Program-made: the position numbers and the translations under genes
From: Gemmataceae bacterium
GTDB taxonomy: Bacteria > Planctomycetota > Planctomycetia > Gemmatales > Gemmataceae
Length of the DNA: 7,097 nt
Direction: 5' to 3'
Assembly (NCBI GenBank): GCA_026418875.1
Contig: JAOAAM010000216.1
Coordinates: forward strand, 1-7,097
In this document: one piece after another, positions 5,317-7,097 of the stretch
How the letters are laid out: each line of letters starts with the position of its first letter
Position numbering within the stretch: position 1 is the first letter of the stretch
The notes under the pieces: model-generated
Told to the model about the DNA's origin: nothing
Database searches by the model: none
The model's input: the letters and a program-made list of their open reading frames with translations, nothing else

Positions 5317-6654
5317 TCAATGACCGACGGCAGCCAACGGCAGGGGGACGGCTTTGGCCCCGCTGCGGATGTACGATTCGAACTCCGCTCGGAACTTGCG
5401 GATGGCGGTCTTTACCGGCCAACCCGCCCCGTCGGCCAGGCCGCAAATCGTCGTGCCGGGCATGATCCCGATGCGGTCGCCGACCTCTTCGAGGATGTCC
5501 AAGTCTTCCCTCCGGCCCAAGCCACGGCGGATGCGGGCGACGATCTTGAGCATCCAGCCGGTTCCCTCGCGGCAGGGAGTGCATTGCCCGCACGACTCGT
5601 GCTCGAAGAAGCGGCAGACGTTGTACAGTACGTCCACCATGCTGGTCTGATCGTCGATCACGGTCACAGCGGCCGTGCCGAGTCCCAAGCAACCAACACG
5701 GCCTGGGCCGGCGAAATCCAACGGCGTGTCCAATTCCTCCGCGGTCATGAAGCCCATGCTCAGTCCGCCGGGAATCACGGCCTTGACCGAGCGTCCTTTC
5801 CACACGCCGCCGCCATGCTTGTCGATCAGTTCCCGCACGGTGACGCCCAGAGGCAATTCGACCACGCCGGGTTTGTTCACATGCCCGCTGATGCAGTACA
5901 GCTTCGGGCCATAACTGCCCGGATCACGGGGATTCTTCGGGTCGGCCGGGACGCCGATCGACTTGAACCATTCCGCCCCGCGATCCACGATGTGGGTGAC
6001 GCAGGCGACCGTTTCGATATTGTTCACGATCGTCGGTTTGCGGAACGCGCCCTCGACGGCGGGGAAGGGCGGCTTGATCCGCGGCCAGGCTCGTTTGCCC
6101 TCGAGACTTTCGATCAGCCCGGTCTCCTCGCCGCAGATATACGCTCCCGCCCCGCGGTGGATGAAGACGTCGAGATTGAAGCCAGGTTTACCGAGAATAT
6201 TCTGCCCCAACAGCCCGGCGTTGTACGCTTCGTCGATGGCTTTTTGCATGGCCCGTGTCGCGGGGCCGTACTCGTAGCGAATATACAAGTACGCCACGGT
6301 GGCTTTCACCGCGTAGCTCGACAGGATGATCCCTTCCAAAACCTGATGCGGATCTTCCTCCATCAAGATGCGGTTGTTGAAGGTGCACGGTTCGCTTTCG
6401 TCGGCGTTGATGCACATGTAAATCGGGCCGGGGTGACCTTTCGGCAAGAAAGTCCACTTCAAGCCGGTGGGGAAGCCAGCACCGCCCCGCCCCCGCAAGC
6501 CGGACGCCTTGACCACTTCGACGACCTGCTCCGGGGTCATCTCCGCGACGGCTTTCTGCAAGGCACGGTAGCCGCCGTCGGACCGATATGCGTCCAACGC
6601 CGGACTTGCCTTCTTCAAGATGCGCCGCAACAGGACTGGTTCAAATTCCGCCAT
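5317..6654 (-). CDS. nuoF: NADH-quinone oxidoreductase subunit F (NuoF), FMN- and NADH-binding
   Basis: NuoF is the NADH dehydrogenase subunit: it binds NADH and FMN and passes electrons to 4Fe-4S cluster N3 in the cytoplasmic tip of complex I. The product from the ATG at 6654 is 445 residues, the same length as E. coli NuoF. The glycine-rich nucleotide motif Gly-Leu-Arg-Gly-Arg-Gly-Gly-Ala-Gly-Phe is at 52-61. The Asn-Ala-Asp-Glu-Ser-Glu-Pro segment is at 83-89, followed by Cys90 where Gly is usual. Gly-Ala-Tyr-Ile-Cys-Gly-Glu-Glu-Thr is at 170-178. N3 ligands are Cys355, Cys358, Cys361 and Cys404. The frame is open to a TTG at 6723 that overlaps the nuoE stop, but conserved sequence starts near Met24 of that longer frame, and GGGGAG lies 5 bases before the chosen ATG. 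The gene sits 65 bases after nuoE and 22 before the lipoprotein gene. Confidence 0.97.
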   Translation of the reverse strand: MAEFEPVLLRRILKKASPALDAYRSDGGYRALQKAVAEMTPEQVVEVVKASGLRGRGGAGFPTGLKWTFLPKGHPGPIYMCINADESEPCTFNNRILMEEDPHQVLEGIILSSYAVKATVAYLYIRYEYGPATRAMQKAIDEAYNAGLLGQNILGKPGFNLDVFIHRGAGAYICGEETGLIESLEGKRAWPRIKPPFPAVEGAFRKPTIVNNIETVACVTHIVDRGAEWFKSIGVPADPKNPRDPGSYGPKLYCISGHVNKPGVVELPLGVTVRELIDKHGGGVWKGRSVKAVIPGGLSMGFMTAEELDTPLDFAGPGRVGCLGLGTAAVTVIDDQTSMVDVLYNVCRFFEHESCGQCTPCREGTGWMLKIVARIRRGLGRREDLDILEEVGDRIGIMPGTTICGLADGAGWPVKTAIRKFRAEFESYIRSGAKAVPLPLAAVGH

Positions 6655-6659
6655 TCCGT

Positions 6660-6665
6660 CTCCCC
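6660..6665 (-). promoter_or_regulatory. Shine-Dalgarno deciding the nuoF start
   Basis: GGGGAG on the minus strand, 5 bases before the ATG at 6654. It supports that ATG over the in-frame TTG at 6723. Confidence 0.6.
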
Positions 6666-6719
6666 ACTCGTGTCTTCTGCCTGACTCCCCGCCGAGCGTA
6701 GGGTACTCGGGGCACCCGC

Positions 6720-7097
6720 TCAACGCTGACGCAGTTCGTCGATCAGGGCGTCCACTTGTTCCGGTTCAACCGGCCCCCGGCCGGCATCGTCGATCAACAC
6801 CGCCGGCGCACCTTCACACACGCCGATGCATTCGGCGAATTCCACCGTGATTTTGCCGTCGGCGCTGGTCTGTCCGGGGCGAACGTTCAGCCGCTCGCAG
6901 ACGCGATTCAGCACTTCATCCCCGCCGCGCAACTGACAAGCCAACCCGCGGCAGACCCATAACCGCGTTCGGCCGAGCTTGTTGTTCTCGACCCGGAAGA
7001 AGCCGTAGAAGGTCATGGTGTCGTGCACCTCGGCCGGGCTCAGGTCGGCAAGCCCCGCGTAGATCTCGACGAGGTTCTTCGCCTCGGGCCGGCCCTC
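6720..7097 (-). CDS. nuoE: NADH-quinone oxidoreductase subunit E (NuoE), 5' end cut off by window edge
   Basis: NuoE is a thioredoxin-fold 2Fe-2S protein (cluster N1a) that packs against NuoF at the NADH-oxidising tip of complex I. The frame runs unbroken from the window edge to the TGA at 6720, giving 125 visible residues; the usual length is about 160-180, so roughly 40 N-terminal residues lie outside. The ligand pattern Cys-X4-Cys (visible residues 49 and 54) and Cys-X3-Cys (90 and 94, in Glu-Cys-Ile-Gly-Val-Cys) is complete. The usual Thr-Phe-Tyr segment is at 29-31 in Val-His-Asp-Thr-Met-Thr-Phe-Tyr. A GTG at 7028 is an internal valine, not the start, because family sequence continues upstream of it (for example Leu-Val-Glu-Ile-Tyr). 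The stop overlaps a TTG in the nuoF frame as TTGA. Confidence 0.95.
   Translation of the reverse strand, partial: EGRPEAKNLVEIYAGLADLSPAEVHDTMTFYGFFRVENNKLGRTRLWVCRGLACQLRGGDEVLNRVCERLNVRPGQTSADGKITVEFAECIGVCEGAPAVLIDDAGRGPVEPEQVDALIDELRQR

Noticed and set aside
4984..6684. A 566-codon plus-strand open frame opposite nuoF and the lipoprotein gene
   Set aside because: It mirrors strongly conserved nuoF codons in GC-rich DNA, has no properly spaced ribosome site, and its translation shows no recognisable family or ordered composition.
1..7097. Search for tRNA, mobile elements, CRISPR repeats, promoters and rho-independent terminators
   Set aside because: The gaps are all under 100 bases and none holds a convincing signal; no repeats of useful length were seen by eye.

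Overview
The window is a stretch of about 7.1 kb lying entirely inside a respiratory complex I (NADH:quinone oxidoreductase, nuo) operon transcribed on the minus strand. Read 5' to 3' along the transcript (right to left here) the order is nuoE (5' end cut by the window edge), nuoF, a small predicted lipoprotein gene of unknown function, nuoG, nuoH, nuoI, nuoJ and nuoK (3' end cut by the window edge). Gaps are 92 bases or less and two junctions are 4-base ATGA overlaps, so no internal promoter or terminator is expected and none was seen. There are no RNA genes, mobile elements, CRISPR arrays, or gene-free stretches over 300 bases.

Organism: the DNA is GC-rich (about 60% by eye). Three features differ from the proteobacterial pattern: a NuoJ of 324 residues, a NuoG of 577 residues that keeps the N7 cluster ligands, and a lipoprotein gene inside the operon. 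The C-terminal part of that lipoprotein (Ala-Tyr-Glu-Lys-Asp-Ala-Pro, then Gly-Gly, then Thr-Ala-Glu-Glu-Phe) resembles a segment I recall from many small secreted proteins of Planctomycetes. A planctomycete, perhaps of the Gemmata group, is my best guess. It rests on recollection, not on a search.

How the genes work together: NuoE, NuoF and NuoG form the cytoplasmic NADH-oxidising part of the peripheral arm (FMN and clusters N1a, N3, N1b, N4, N5, N7). NuoI carries the two 4Fe-4S clusters that lead electrons towards the quinone pocket. NuoH closes that pocket in the membrane and starts the proton-coupling machinery, and NuoJ and NuoK are the next small membrane subunits. All visible cluster ligands, and the two membrane glutamates of NuoK, are intact, so this looks like a working NADH-dependent complex I. 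NuoA-D and NuoL-N are not in view.

The window is mostly ordinary core metabolism. The points worth a second look are the lipoprotein embedded between nuoF and nuoG, the enlarged NuoJ (two extra N-terminal helices and a soluble insert of about 105 residues), the shortened NuoG C-terminal domain, and unusual residues next to the NuoF nucleotide pocket. I found no clear evidence of a wholly new system.
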